The notes beneath the pieces are model-generated. The model was given only the letters and a program-made list of their open reading frames with translations, had not been told where the DNA came from and searched no databases. A stretch of 64,000 bases of DNA from Aaosphaeria pasadenensis (Eukaryota > Ascomycota > Dothideomycetes > Pleosporales): NCBI GenBank assembly GCA_022813625.1, contig JAKLMB010000009.1, positions 930,001 through 994,000 on the forward strand, given 5' to 3'. A program made the translations under genes and the position numbers. Of the stretch, positions 1-10,990 are shown piece by piece. The first letter of the stretch is position 1. Each line of letters starts with the position of its first letter.

Positions 1-413
1 ATTCGCCGCCTCTCGATCAGGCTAATGAGAACCCCTTCAATCTCTCGCGCCATTCCAGCTCTATGGATGTTCGAGAATCTGAGGACAATGCACGAGCGCC
101 GCTGTCCCCGGCTACCGTGCAAGCCGTACCGTGGTCATCACGGAATCTTGCCGAGAGCAGCAATGGACGTCCTACCCATCGATCACGTATGAGCTATGAC
201 ATGCCACGGCATACTAATAGGCATCCAATAGAATCTAGACGAAGGAGGTTCTCTCTTACTACGCGAAAAGGGCACAGCCATATTCTCGGCGACGACGATG
301 AAGGAGATCTTGGATATGCGGCGAATGAGGACCTAGATGGATCCGGGAAGAAGGTTATCGTAGAGCGATTGGAGATGGTCAAAGGAAGAAACCCGGTCTT
401 CACGTGGTGTTGA
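1..413 (+). CDS. 3' end of an unrecognised protein (5' partial)
   Basis: The frame is open from the first bases of the window to a TGA at 411-413, so this is the C-terminal part (about 136 residues) of a protein that begins upstream. The visible part is mostly disordered and rich in Ser, Arg and Pro. It then has an acidic stretch (GDDDEGDLGYAANEDLDG) and ends in KVIVERLEMVKGRNPVFTWC, a compact tail that looks conserved. The in-frame ATG at 63 is probably internal, because the frame stays open upstream of it. I do not recognise the family and assign no function. The tail could be a binding motif or the end of a cytoplasmic domain of a membrane protein; neither can be judged from this fragment. 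Confidence 0.6.
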   Translation, partial: SPPLDQANENPFNLSRHSSSMDVRESEDNARAPLSPATVQAVPWSSRNLAESSNGRPTHRSRMSYDMPRHTNRHPIESRRRRFSLTTRKGHSHILGDDDEGDLGYAANEDLDGSGKKVIVERLEMVKGRNPVFTWC

Positions 414-1843
414 ATTACGAATTTTCCTTCTGGTGCTCACTTTGGGATTGTAACCGCTACTGTTTCGTGCTTTGGAATCTTACTGTATGAACTGTTTGGG
501 TTTGTACGTTTCTGTATCACATTATACGCATGGCGTGGGCATGGTCACTTATTGGATTCCTCTTGACCGGACCGGAGTCGGAATATTGCTGCATGCATAC
601 AAGGCGTTGCAATCGAAAAGAAATTCTCTCTACCATTGAAATGTGCATTTCTCTTAGAGAAAGACTGAGGGGTTAGTAGAGGCGTTGGGAGGAAACTTAA
701 TGCCTCATGATGCGCCAATTTTTGTTGTCGTTTGTTTGTCGATGTTTGTGAAGTGATGTAAAGGCCTCAACGTAGATCGGTGATTTAGAATTCGCTGGTC
801 TAGACACATTGATGATGCGAGCACTACATTGTGTATATCTAAGATTACGGAATAGCTTTACACATTGATGTTGCAGCCTAGCTATGGTGATGCATGGCGG
901 CTTAGAGGAAGATATATGTCTTAGATTGGTTTAGCTCCAGTCGGCGCGTTCACAATTCGGTCATCTGACTGCCCAGAGATTGCCTACTCTAAGCACGTGC
1001 ACAATTTCAGGTAGGAATCCGATATCTACCGCATCAACTCCACGGTTATGCTCGTGTCTCCCGGACTTCTTCAAATCCTTTCATTTCACTTGTAATCACC
1101 ATATTCTCATGAGGCGATTTGCCTTCACTTCGGTAGCTGGGGGTTTGCAGCCTCCTGGTCGTCCGCCTTTACTACGCCTCATTGATTCTCCAGTGCTCTT
1201 CGTATACTAAAGATCTATCTACCAACTCAGCCCTGACTTCCCTTTCGGAGTATAACTTTGCACATTAGATGAGCAAGGATCATTTCAGGACGCTTTTGAC
1301 GAGAATAATTTTACCATATTTTACTCATTTCCCCAAAATTATCTGGAGGCGTACTGCTTAGCATCGCATTCAGCCCAAATCACGTGATATCAAAATCACT
1401 TCGAATTATCACACCGGCCATCCAATCAAACAACAACGCCTCGTCTTTCACCTGGGAAGGTGATAGAACTCAGCAATCTCTCAGTTAGATTTGTTTGGCT
1501 TGGTGTACAAAGAGATAAGTACATAAACCATGAGCCATCCTTTTAATCCCGCTCTTCTCCTCGATCCTAGAAGAGCACAACCGCGAGGTATTACAACTTT
1601 CTCTCAGTATCCTTGACTTCTTTCCAACCATACCCTTCTCTCTCTTCATCTTCTCTCCAACTGTTTTTCTTTTACTATCGTGCCAATCACAAAACGCACA
1701 GACGCGTTCTGGGACAAGCAAACCAGCAATCACCAGTCCTTGCCCCACCGACACTGCGGGATTATATCTTGTTTCCTTTACACAATCTCGACGGTCACTG
1801 TTTCAGTACAATTTTTGATAGCAGTCTTTCTATTATCATTATC
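414..1843. other. Intergenic region and leader upstream of the SNF2 gene
   Basis: No convincing gene is seen. The right part (about 1490-1840) is pyrimidine-rich, as expected for a fungal promoter and 5' leader. An E-box palindrome lies at 1379-1388. Frames open into the helicase gene from 1613, but only from a TTG; the first in-frame ATG is at 1844. Confidence 0.5.
1379..1388. promoter_or_regulatory. E-box palindrome ATCACGTGAT
   Basis: This perfect 10-bp palindrome around CACGTG lies about 455 bases upstream of the SNF2 start codon. CACGTG is the core bound by fungal bHLH factors of the Cbf1 type. The same decamer occurs at 30463-30472 upstream of a Zn2Cys6 regulator. Binding is inferred from the motif only. 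Confidence 0.3.
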
Positions 1844-4800
1844 ATGTCTAGAAGCCCGGAAGTCCAAGACGTTGGGCAGGAGGCGTCCAAGTCTTCTTCT
1901 GACGCGCTGCCGCATCAAGACACAAAAATGACTGATAGTGATTCCAATCAAGAGACTGACCTAGTTGATCAAGGAAACACAGAAGTCCCATCCAAAAAGG
2001 GCGGTACAGCTGGCCCGCCAGCTATTCCTACCTACGATCCTCGAGCACTACTCAATCCGAAGGCACCCCCGAAGCGCCCAGCATCAGATGTCGCTCCCGG
2101 TGACCGAGGCCGCGAAGGTGAATCTGAGGGTGGTCAGATCTCACTTGTTGAGCGGTTGCACAATGTCCAGCAGCGCACGGCCTCACCAGCGAAACGAGTC
2201 CGTACCGATGAGCTACCTAAGAAAACCATTCCTTCTTCTTCGAATGGGGCAAGTGGTAGTCTGGACATGACTTCTATGAACGGCGGGAATCCGACAAAGT
2301 CATCTGCAATTGATCTGACCATGAGTAAGTTTGCATTCCCATATTCGCACCACTCTTCCGCTTATCATGCTAACATTTTTAAAGGTGATGATGACGAGGA
2401 GGTCAAGGTTGTCAAAGACAATGGCGCTCAAGTGATCTGCATCGGTCGTATCAAACATGTCTATGTCCAGTGCCATGTCGTCCCGTTTCCGGATCCCAAC
2501 AAGTACCGTGGCAATAATGGAGCGCAAAGCCGCATCAAGGTCAGCTTTCGCCGGGCTGGTAATCAAAGGGCTACCAATGTCATCATGGTCACTGATCCTA
2601 CTGGTCGTGAATTTGGTCGCATCGATATAAAGACAGCGCAAGCTCTGGCTCCCTTGCTAGATGCTTCGAAGGCCAATAACATGCACTGGCTTGCCATGAC
2701 GGAACCACGCCGTAAACAACCCGGTGAAGGAGGCCCTGGAACTCCACTTTCAGCATTAATTGCTTTGACGATGCAGCTGTATTGTCCTCGGAAAGAAGCC
2801 CATGGGATTGGCCGATTCCTCAAGTCTAAGAGCGTTCAACTGATCGATCCCATCGTTGAACTCTCACGTTACGATTACTACAACCCGCAGACTGAGAATA
2901 CCTTCAGTATTCAGGAAGTGACAAACCCTACCTTTGAACCCCCACCCGTAGTATATGCTCCAGGTGGCTACGCCGTTCGCAGTGTAGACGAGATTCGAAG
3001 CGACGTGATGGGCATGTTTGATACGATGCCTGCTCAGGAGCAGATTGCTATGAGAGAGCAAAGTCCTCTAATCAAGACCGAACTGAAGCCCCATCAGAAG
3101 CAAGCTTTGTATTTCATGACCGAGAAAGAGCGCCTACGCATGGACGACGCTGCCGCAGACCAAGCTTCCCTTTTCCAGATGAAGCTACGAAACAATGGCG
3201 CCAAGTACTTCCAACATGTCATCACGGGACAAGAGGTAGAAAGGTTGCCACCTAACGCTCGCGGTGGCATCCTTGCTGATGAAATGGGTCTTGGAAAGAC
3301 GCTCAGTATCCTTTCTCTAGTTGTGGACCAGGAGTCGATGAACGCGGCGAAGGATTTTGCAGCAGCACCACCGACTGTTCAACACCATGGAACCCCTCTG
3401 TTGAATAGCAGGGCCACGTTGTTAATCTGTCCATTGAGTACAACGGCAAATTGGCGGCAGCAGATTGAAGATCACCTTCCAGAGCAGGGCAAAGCAATTA
3501 AATGGACATATTACCACGGTCCTCAGCGAAATTCATTCACCAGGAAGTCTCTCGCAGACTATGATCTAGTCATTTCCACATACAACATCGTGGCTTCAGA
3601 TGCTCTAGACGATTCAAAGCCCCTCAGACATATTAATTGGTTTCGCATTGTCCTTGACGAAGCCCATGCTATTCGGAATATCAGGACCAAACAATCGCTG
3701 GGGACTTGTACTCTAGCTGCTCAGAGGCGCTGGGCAGTCACTGGTACACCTGTGCAAAATCGTCTTGAGGACCTCGGTGCGTTGTTCAGGTTCATTCGGA
3801 TTTCTCCATTCAACGAACCTGCTGGTTTCAATCAGTTCATAATCCAGCCCTTCAAGCAGGCCGATCCAGACATTGTTCCTAAGCTGCAGCTACTTGTCAG
3901 CTCCATCACACTTCGGCGATTGAAGAGTCAAGGCCATGTCGATATTCCGGAGAAGACCGACATCATTAGGAGGCTTGAGTTCTCCGACGATGAGCGTAGA
4001 CTTCACGAGTGGTTTGAAAAGGACTCTGCTCGTCAAGTCAATGCTGTTACAACTGGCGGTAAGCTGGGTGGAAACGCGTATGCTCGTATCCTCAAGGCAA
4101 TTCTCTATCTCCGACTCATCTGCGCACACGGGCGTGACCTTCTCGGAGAGGAAGCACTGAAATTGACCGACGGCATGACGTACGAGAACCCGATGAGCCT
4201 CGAAGGCGATGACGAGCCAATCTCCACCTTGACGCGCAAGAGTGCATACGAGATGCTCGAATTGCTGGAACAGACGGTCAATGACAAATGCGCATTTACG
4301 AATTGCCACCACAAAGTCCTTGATACGGAAGGCGAAGACGACGAAAGTGATGAGGAGGATTCTGATAGCGTCAAAGGAAAAGGCAAGGACACAATCGGCT
4401 ACATGACGCAATGTTACCATGTCATCTGCCCGAAACACGTGAAGAAGCTCAAGGATCAATTGACGCAAGGCACAATGCCTGACGGGACTGTCATTTGCCA
4501 ATTCTGCGTGACTCATATCAGACCCTCGCTATTTGAGCTGAAGTTCTCGGATTTGAGGTCTTTCCAAGAAGAGCGAGAACGCATGAAGCAGGACCCCAAG
4601 CTAGCAAAGAAGCTGGGTGCTTATACAGGCCCACACACAAAGACGAAGGAACTACTTGCTGAGCTCGAGAAGAACAAGCAGGAGAGCGAGGCGCATCCCG
4701 ACGAAAAGCCCATAAAGAGTGTTATTTTCTCCTCATGGACTACCCACCTCGACCTCATCCAAATCGCCCTCCAGTCTCACGGTTACACATACACTCGTCT

Positions 4801-5179
4801 CGATGGTCGCATGGACAGGAAGATGCGCGAGAAGGCACTCGACACATTCGCCCGGGATGATTCCGTCCATAATATTTTGGTATCGATTGGCGCCGGTGGT
4901 CTCGGACTAAACCTCACGGCGGCAAATAAGGCATATGTTATGGAGCCACAGTTCAATCCGGCCGCGGAAGCCCAGGCTGTAGATCGCGTTCACCGTCTTG
5001 GTCAGACGCGCCCCGTCACAATCATGCGCTTCATCATGGAGAACAGTTTCGAGGAGAAAATGCTGGATCTCCAGAAAAAGAAAAAGGACCTCGCAGATCT
5101 AACCATGGCGCGAGGGAAATCCACCAAGGAACAAGCAGCGAAGCAGCGATTGGAAGAACTTCGAAGCCTTTTCCGCTGA
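1844..5179 (+). CDS. SNF2-family ATPase/helicase with RING-like insert (Rad5/Rad16-like)
   Basis: Exons are 1844-2324 and 2385-5179, giving about 1091 residues. The 60-base intron (GTAAGT, branch GCTAAC, acceptor AAAG) has no stop and a length divisible by three, so reading through it adds 20 false residues. The N-terminus is disordered. A beta-rich region at about 185-300 sits where Rad5/HLTF proteins carry HIRAN. The SNF2 ATPase follows, with Walker A (DEMGLGKT, Lys near 465), a DEAH box (DEAHAIRN, near 585) and TGTPVQNR. A RING-like Cys/His cluster at about 795-868 separates it from the helicase C domain (935-1050, VDRVHRLGQ). Known members of this class move on DNA or chromatin and act as E3 ubiquitin or SUMO-targeted ligases in replication-stress repair. 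A nuclear DNA-repair or chromatin role is therefore inferred. The Rad5, Rad16 and Uls1 subgroups cannot be separated by eye. The start is the first in-frame ATG. Confidence 0.9.
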   Translation: MSRSPEVQDVGQEASKSSSDALPHQDTKMTDSDSNQETDLVDQGNTEVPSKKGGTAGPPAIPTYDPRALLNPKAPPKRPASDVAPGDRGREGESEGGQISLVERLHNVQQRTASPAKRVRTDELPKKTIPSSSNGASGSLDMTSMNGGNPTKSSAIDLTMSKFAFPYSHHSSAYHANIFKGDDDEEVKVVKDNGAQVICIGRIKHVYVQCHVVPFPDPNKYRGNNGAQSRIKVSFRRAGNQRATNVIMVTDPTGREFGRIDIKTAQALAPLLDASKANNMHWLAMTEPRRKQPGEGGPGTPLSALIALTMQLYCPRKEAHGIGRFLKSKSVQLIDPIVELSRYDYYNPQTENTFSIQEVTNPTFEPPPVVYAPGGYAVRSVDEIRSDVMGMFDTMPAQEQIAMREQSPLIKTELKPHQKQALYFMTEKERLRMDDAAADQASLFQMKLRNNGAKYFQHVITGQEVERLPPNARGGILADEMGLGKTLSILSLVVDQESMNAAKDFAAAPPTVQHHGTPLLNSRATLLICPLSTTANWRQQIEDHLPEQGKAIKWTYYHGPQRNSFTRKSLADYDLVISTYNIVASDALDDSKPLRHINWFRIVLDEAHAIRNIRTKQSLGTCTLAAQRRWAVTGTPVQNRLEDLGALFRFIRISPFNEPAGFNQFIIQPFKQADPDIVPKLQLLVSSITLRRLKSQGHVDIPEKTDIIRRLEFSDDERRLHEWFEKDSARQVNAVTTGGKLGGNAYARILKAILYLRLICAHGRDLLGEEALKLTDGMTYENPMSLEGDDEPISTLTRKSAYEMLELLEQTVNDKCAFTNCHHKVLDTEGEDDESDEEDSDSVKGKGKDTIGYMTQCYHVICPKHVKKLKDQLTQGTMPDGTVICQFCVTHIRPSLFELKFSDLRSFQEERERMKQDPKLAKKLGAYTGPHTKTKELLAELEKNKQESEAHPDEKPIKSVIFSSWTTHLDLIQIALQSHGYTYTRLDGRMDRKMREKALDTFARDDSVHNILVSIGAGGLGLNLTAANKAYVMEPQFNPAAEAQAVDRVHRLGQTRPVTIMRFIMENSFEEKMLDLQKKKKDLADLTMARGKSTKEQAAKQRLEELRSLFR

Positions 5180-7283
5180 GCATTTCGACCAATCTACAAA
5201 CACTGCGGTGTATAAGTTCGACCACTCCAACTTTTTCCAATACCTTATCTACATGTCAACTTTATCATTTATTTCATTGGGAGCATAACTCAAGTTTTGA
5301 AGCGATGCAAGGGCAAGGCGCTTCGTGATGAGCATGATTACAGGGCGGGTAAACGGATGACCATTCGACCCCCATTTTCAGGTTTCAATTTGGTAATGGT
5401 CATCTGCAACTTGGACTATCGATTCCCTCCAATCTTCTCAGCGATTGAGCTGGGGAGTATCATCTCTTTACGAGGCGTTTTGGGGTTTCTAAATTTATCT
5501 TGCCCCATCTTCTTGGATCTCCAGTACGGCATAGGAGAGGATGCGGCCAGTCTGTCTTCATTGATGAAGTCGGACTAAGCATAATGAGCATACAATCATT
5601 TCAAACTAGGCCGCCATCTTCTTCCATTTTTTATTGCTCCTTAGGAATAGATAATTGATAGACAATTTATCACATTTTCCAAGAAACCTGCAATGTATTT
5701 CCACGTGAACAGTCTTCCACCCTACAATCGACCAAAAATCAAGTCAATGGTGGCGCATCAACCAAAGCTTACCCTATATAAGGTTGTCCGCGGAAACGCT
5801 TGATTCCCCAGACCTTGGTTCCCTTCCCCCATAAACCTGGCCCGATCCCGTCCCGCTGCATATCCATTTGCCCATCCCCGCCCTCTTTTGGCGGAGATGC
5901 GACGGAGATGCGGCGAGACGGAATCATTTTGGCAAGCGTGGCGCACATGGCATGACTCCCTGCTTGATCGCTTATGGCGAATCATGTATTGACCATTAGG
6001 TTTCTATTATTCATTGTCGATCTACAAATAATAGAGTAAATATAATATAATGCTTCCCCCTTCTCATGCTTACTCGACCTCAAAGTTCACACTCATATTG
6101 ACTTCGCTTTCTGTCTCTCTGACGCATCATTTGCCTTGTCTTGCTATAATTACACGTCTTACTGTTCTCCTGGTACACGACTTTTCGCCCCAAATCCTCT
6201 CGTTTTGAGGTCCCAGGGCGTTTTCATTTGTCCTCTGCTTATATATGGGCTAGTAGCTCGTTGATGCGAATTGCTTACCTCTTTTCTTTCTACTCTACTC
6301 CTATTCACTTACAGCAATAGATATCAAGGTGACTATGCCATAACCATGACATCCAGTATATACTATTACCACTGCCAAATCCAACGCAACCTCAACTTCT
6401 CGCCCTACACAAAAGCCATCATGGCCATACCCCCTCATTGACTCGACAAATCCCCCCTTCATTCCCCCATCGTTTCCAACAACACACAACAAGGCACCTG
6501 TATCCGGCTTACAACCCCTGTCCCGGATACCCAAAAGGGAAACCTACCACCAGTCACATGACTCGCCGGCCCCCCCCCCAAAATGATGCGGTGGCTAATC
6601 TCCCGTCTCAGTCTCGCAGCGCTAAGCCCTATTGGTTCGCCCGTGCTCTTCCCTTCGGGTCAACGGAGCCGTTGAAATGATGGATGGCCGGCTAACGAGT
6701 GGCTGTATTCTGGGAGGGAGATTGGCCCGAGGTTTTGGGATTTTGGGGGTTGTGGTTTCGATTTGGGGTTCGTGGAGTTGTCTGAGACATGGAAATGAAA
6801 GAGATGAGATTTGAGGATTGGGAGGTTGGGTTTTTGAAGAGGTTGTCGCATGTGGGATGGGATTGGAGAGGTGTGAAAGAGATGGAGCGGTGTCGTTGCT
6901 GGTGAAGTTTGTCGACATTGGGATTTATGGACTTCGGATGGAAGGTTTCGAACATTGCCGGAGATCGACGACAAAAATTCGACGACAATTCTACGAAACA
7001 TGATCGCCATGAATCGAATTTACTACTCCCCGAAATCACTCCCATCATATGCACACGATTGAGGAAGACCGCGAAACCTGTGATATGACGATATGCTTTT
7101 TGCGAATCTTTTGCTAGGAACTACATTCTATCCGATTCGTCTTCTCCCGAGGAAATACTGATGCACACTCGTTCTCATTAAACGAAGCCCTCCATCGTCA
7201 AAATCTAGAAATTCGATCATATACTAGGACACGGACCAAAAAAACAGCGTCCGACTCAGGTCCCAAAGGAAGCAAGAACACTC
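5180..7283. other. Intergenic region between convergent gene ends
   Basis: This lies between the 3' ends of the SNF2 gene (+) and the Dal5-like permease (-). The part from about 6230 to 6350 looks like a promoter and leader on the + strand: a TATATA stretch near 6240, then CT-rich sequence. The following ATG at 6345 opens only a 34-codon frame. No conserved protein was recognised. A non-coding transcript is possible but unproven. Confidence 0.4.
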
Positions 7284-9039
7284 TTACAAAGTGTAAATGA
7301 AGTCAGGCCTCTCGTCACCCATGTACCTGATATCCTCCTCGGTCTTGCCCTCGAGCCAGTGGTCCCTCTTTCCAGACTTCCTCAATGCGTTCTCCCTCTT
7401 GAGCGCAAAGTGCATGAAGACGGAGCCGCCGAACAGGAAGAGGAACATGTATGCGAGCACGATTCCGTGTCCGATGCGGTAGAGCGGCTTGTCCTTGGGC
7501 ATGTATATGTTGGACGAGACGACACCGTTCATGTTACCCCATCCGACGACCACGCCGACCATGACACCACGCTTGTATACGCCCTCGACGTTGTTGGATG
7601 CCCAGGTCAGGGTGTTGGAGACGGTGGGGTAGATTCCGACGGCGCCGAGGAAAGTACCGGCGTATTGAACGTGCACGTTGCTAGATGCGAGAAGCATGGC
7701 GAATCCGACGCATCCTGTGAAGGAAACGGCCATGTTGCAGTATCCACGCCACTTCGTGCGGTCGGCGAACCAACCGACGAAAACGGTCATGGCGGCGGCG
7801 GCGGCGTAGGGAGGAACGGACATGAGCTGAGCTCGGGTGTCCTTGTAGCCCATACCGAGGAGAATGGTGGGGAGGAAGAGGGAGAAAGAGTAAAGACTGT
7901 TCGGTCATTTAGCGGGTGCATCATTGCATGAAGATTGGAATTGAGACATACGGGCAGAGGCATCCCATGTAGCACACGGCGTAACCCCAGGTCTTCCAGT
8001 CCTTAAGAGCAGAGAAGACGTAGCGACGGTTAAGCTTCTCCTTCTCGGCACTGGCTTGGTTATCGGCGCGAAGACGGCGAAGAGCGCGAAGCTTCTCATC
8101 GGCAGTAAGGAATCGGGCAGTGTCTGGGAAATCATTGACCATCCACCAGCAGAAGAAACCGACAAACACGGTCATGAGACCCTCGAGGATAACTGGAGTT
8201 TGTTAGCGAAATAATCGATCTCGGAATCGATTGGCAACCTACAGATCCATCGCCATCCCTCGTATCCACCGACTCCGTCCATCTTGCTAATAGCAGCGGC
8301 GAGGAGGCCACCGAAGGAACCAGCAAGAGCAGCGGCGGAGAAGAAGAGAGCAGCACGCATACCAAGCTCGTTACGCTTGTACCAGCATCTACCCAGATGT
8401 TAGCAATCTATCTCGACGCGGAAATCTCCTGTACGACATACGAAAGGTAGTAGTTGACTCCGGGGAAGAGACCCGCCTCGGCGAGACCGAGGAACCAACG
8501 GCAAGCCAAAAGACCGGCCTGATTCTGGACGCAACCCATGAGGGTCATGATCAGTCCCCAAGCAAGAATAATGCCAGTGAAGAACCAGCGCGGGCTGTAA
8601 CGCTTGAGAACGATGTTGGTGAGGGGTTCAGCACCAGCGTAGGAGATGAAGAAAATGGTCAGCGCATCGTTGTAGTCGCGACCAGTCATGCCGATGGCCT
8701 TTTCCATGTGGGCAACACGGGCATTTCCAATGTTGGTTCGGTCCAAGAAAGAAAGAAGGTAGAGGAGCGAGAGCCACGGGATCAGCCAAAGATCAATCTT
8801 CCATACGAGAGCTTTGTCCTGGTGAAAGAGTTAGCCTTGGGTACTATTGCCATCGATCGCGATGACTACTATAAAGGGACACATACCAGCTTTGCCCTCT
8901 CTTCGTCCGACTTGCCGGCGTCGGGGTCAGGAAGCTCATCATAGTCGACAATTGGTTTGGCTTCGGCACTCTCAACGTCACTGGAAGCAATGACGTTGTT
9001 CTTCTCGGAGAGCTCGAGGTGATTCTTTTCCTCTGCCAT
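7284..9039 (-). CDS. MFS permease, anion:cation symporter (Dal5/Tna1-like) family
   Basis: Five exons on the minus strand (9039-8887, 8818-8442, 8388-8243, 8192-7952, 7896-7284) encode about 509 residues. The four introns are 50-68 bases long and all phases join cleanly. The hydrophilic N-terminus (about 50 residues) leads into the first membrane segment (WLSLLYLLSFLDRTNIGNAR), whose DRTNIGNA motif is typical of fungal Dal5-type allantoate, nicotinate and vitamin permeases. Further family marks are the RWFLGLAEAGLFPGVNYYLS helix, EGWRWIFILEG before the central loop, and GWFADRTKWR after it. Twelve membrane helices are expected at the plasma membrane. The substrate is unknown; small carboxylates, ureides or vitamins are typical. 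No catabolic partner gene lies next to it. The start is an ATG followed by an acidic, charged leader. Confidence 0.9.
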
Positions 9040-10943
9040 GGTGTAGGGCTGTGGTAGTTGACACAGATGGAGGACGGGAAGAAGAGACTCTGGGGGAACA
9101 CACTTCGGTCAGACAAAATCAGGGAGGGCAGCCCAGGGTATCTATATGTACTCGCGACTGCATGCGTTTGTCCGCACCGTACCAAAAAGAGGCGTTCGTT
9201 TGAACAGGGCCAATACAGAATTGATATTGCCGGGGGTGATCGTAACGGCAGGGGCAACAGCGGTCAGATTAGTGGCCCTTGGAAGGACTACAACCCCACG
9301 GGGACGGTTGGATGGGACTGAGCGCTGAAGCGGATCCACTTGGCACACGCATTTGCTCTGTTTTCCCTACCATATCTGTGTCCAAGCGTGGCGGAGTATC
9401 TCGAACCAAAAGGGGGAATAGAGGACCGCCATCTTGTCAGACGAGGACCCAGCAGCTGCGTCTATTGGACGCTGTAACACGTTGCAAGCGCTTCAACCAT
9501 GACAATGATGCTGTGTTAAGATGCTTCGGGCAACCACGTCCTGTCTGTATACATGCCCTTCGAGGACGAGAGCATTAGATGGCTTACGGAACACTACCAC
9601 ACCGATCCAGGGTCAAAATGGTACTCTCTTTACGAGTACATACCCACAGGCACTATCAGACTGCTTTAGGTTATTGGGGGGATATTTACCATCAACCAGC
9701 GGTCTCAGAATCCTTCGGGCGTTACTATATCCCTGGCCAACCAATCTGAGCAGGGGCTCCTTCGTACACGACGTTCGAAGAAGAACCTCTTCGCAATACT
9801 TGGGTACGATTCTTTAGGCAGAGAAGCACTGGCTCGCAGGCTCGACAGGCTCGGTCGGCCTGCCTTGTTGCGTGCGCATCGGGCCAAGAGGTTCGATCTG
9901 GCAAGTGAGCGTTCCAGAACGACGCGGGACGGCGTGCGTGAGCAAGACTGGGCGTTATCTTTTCGACGCCACCCAAGACCTTGGCAAGAAGCCCAAGATA
10001 TTCCTTGTATGGAGGGGGTGGCAGCAGGATCAATTGGAGTTGAATCTGACTGCGTGCAGCCGAATGGAAGAAGCTTTTTTCCTGCCAGAGGAACAACGCC
10101 GCATCGCGTATTCATGTAGCCCAGCCGGGGGGAAGGAAAGCACCAGCAACAGTCACTAAGGAAGCATGGCAGGTAGGACATCCCACGATGCGATGCGGCT
10201 CTGTGGTGGAGAGCGCGCGTGTGCGGTGTGCAATGTGCGAACTTGGTTTCTGGGACGTTAGATCAGGGCAGATCATCGTCGAACCAAATCGAATCAAATC
10301 AGATACAAAGAAATAATGAGTGTACTACATCACAAAACACACGCACATTCCAGGTAACAAAGGCTGCCAACCGGTAGTGCGTGGAATTCCCCCGCGTCCT
10401 GGATGTCGGAGAGCGGAGTAGCCGCGGTGTGTCTCCAGGATTGAGTGCAGGGTTGAAGAGCTAATTAGTTAGTGTTGGGGACAAGTAGAAACTACCAGTC
10501 TATCAGTGGATAGCAACAGTTACATGGTGGCCCATTGTGGATCATGGAGATACATCTAGTGGACTTGAGCAGATTTGAGGGTCACGTTTGGGCTAACGAC
10601 GATCCTTTCCCCCGCGAACTTCAACAAATGAACGAATGAAGAAACGAACTCTCCACACCACCGTCACTCCGACTTACACACTGATTACAATTCTTCCCTA
10701 CGCGGGTTCTTACAACTGACGGCCACCAAGGCAGTCCTAACTCCCATTGTATTTCTTGGTCGTCTTGGTTGTGATCGAAGCTCACTCAACACAACTCCCT
10801 TTCTCAACTCCCGTTCTACTCAACCATATCAAGCCCCCCCTTAAGCCTTCGAATTAGCTTCCATGGCCAACTTGCATGCCCTTGCCCCCGGCCTATTGCT
10901 GACCGAAATAACTCTGGGCATCATCGGGTAAAAGGAAGTTTCT

Positions 10944-10990
10944 CCCATGTCCATGTCCATGTCTATTCCATCCATATCCATGTCAATGTC
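10944..10990. repeat. Short imperfect (CCATGT)n repeat
   Basis: Degenerate CCATGT/CCATAT units run through this short stretch. They are simple-sequence DNA in a gene-free region, and no function is implied. Confidence 0.6.

Noticed and set aside
3890..4516. 208-codon antisense frame inside the SNF2 gene
   Set aside because: It is a codon-usage shadow of the helicase frame, which has clear conserved motifs.
5297..5578. 93-codon plus-strand frame after the SNF2 gene
   Set aside because: No motif, and it probably lies in 3' flanking sequence.
7359..7931. 190-codon antisense frame inside the Dal5-like permease
   Set aside because: It is a shadow of the permease and crosses one of its introns.
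9705..10181. 158-codon minus-strand frame in the gene-free region
   Set aside because: The composition (many Cys, Arg, Ser, Pro) looks random. There is no domain, and overlapping frames of similar length occur on both strands.
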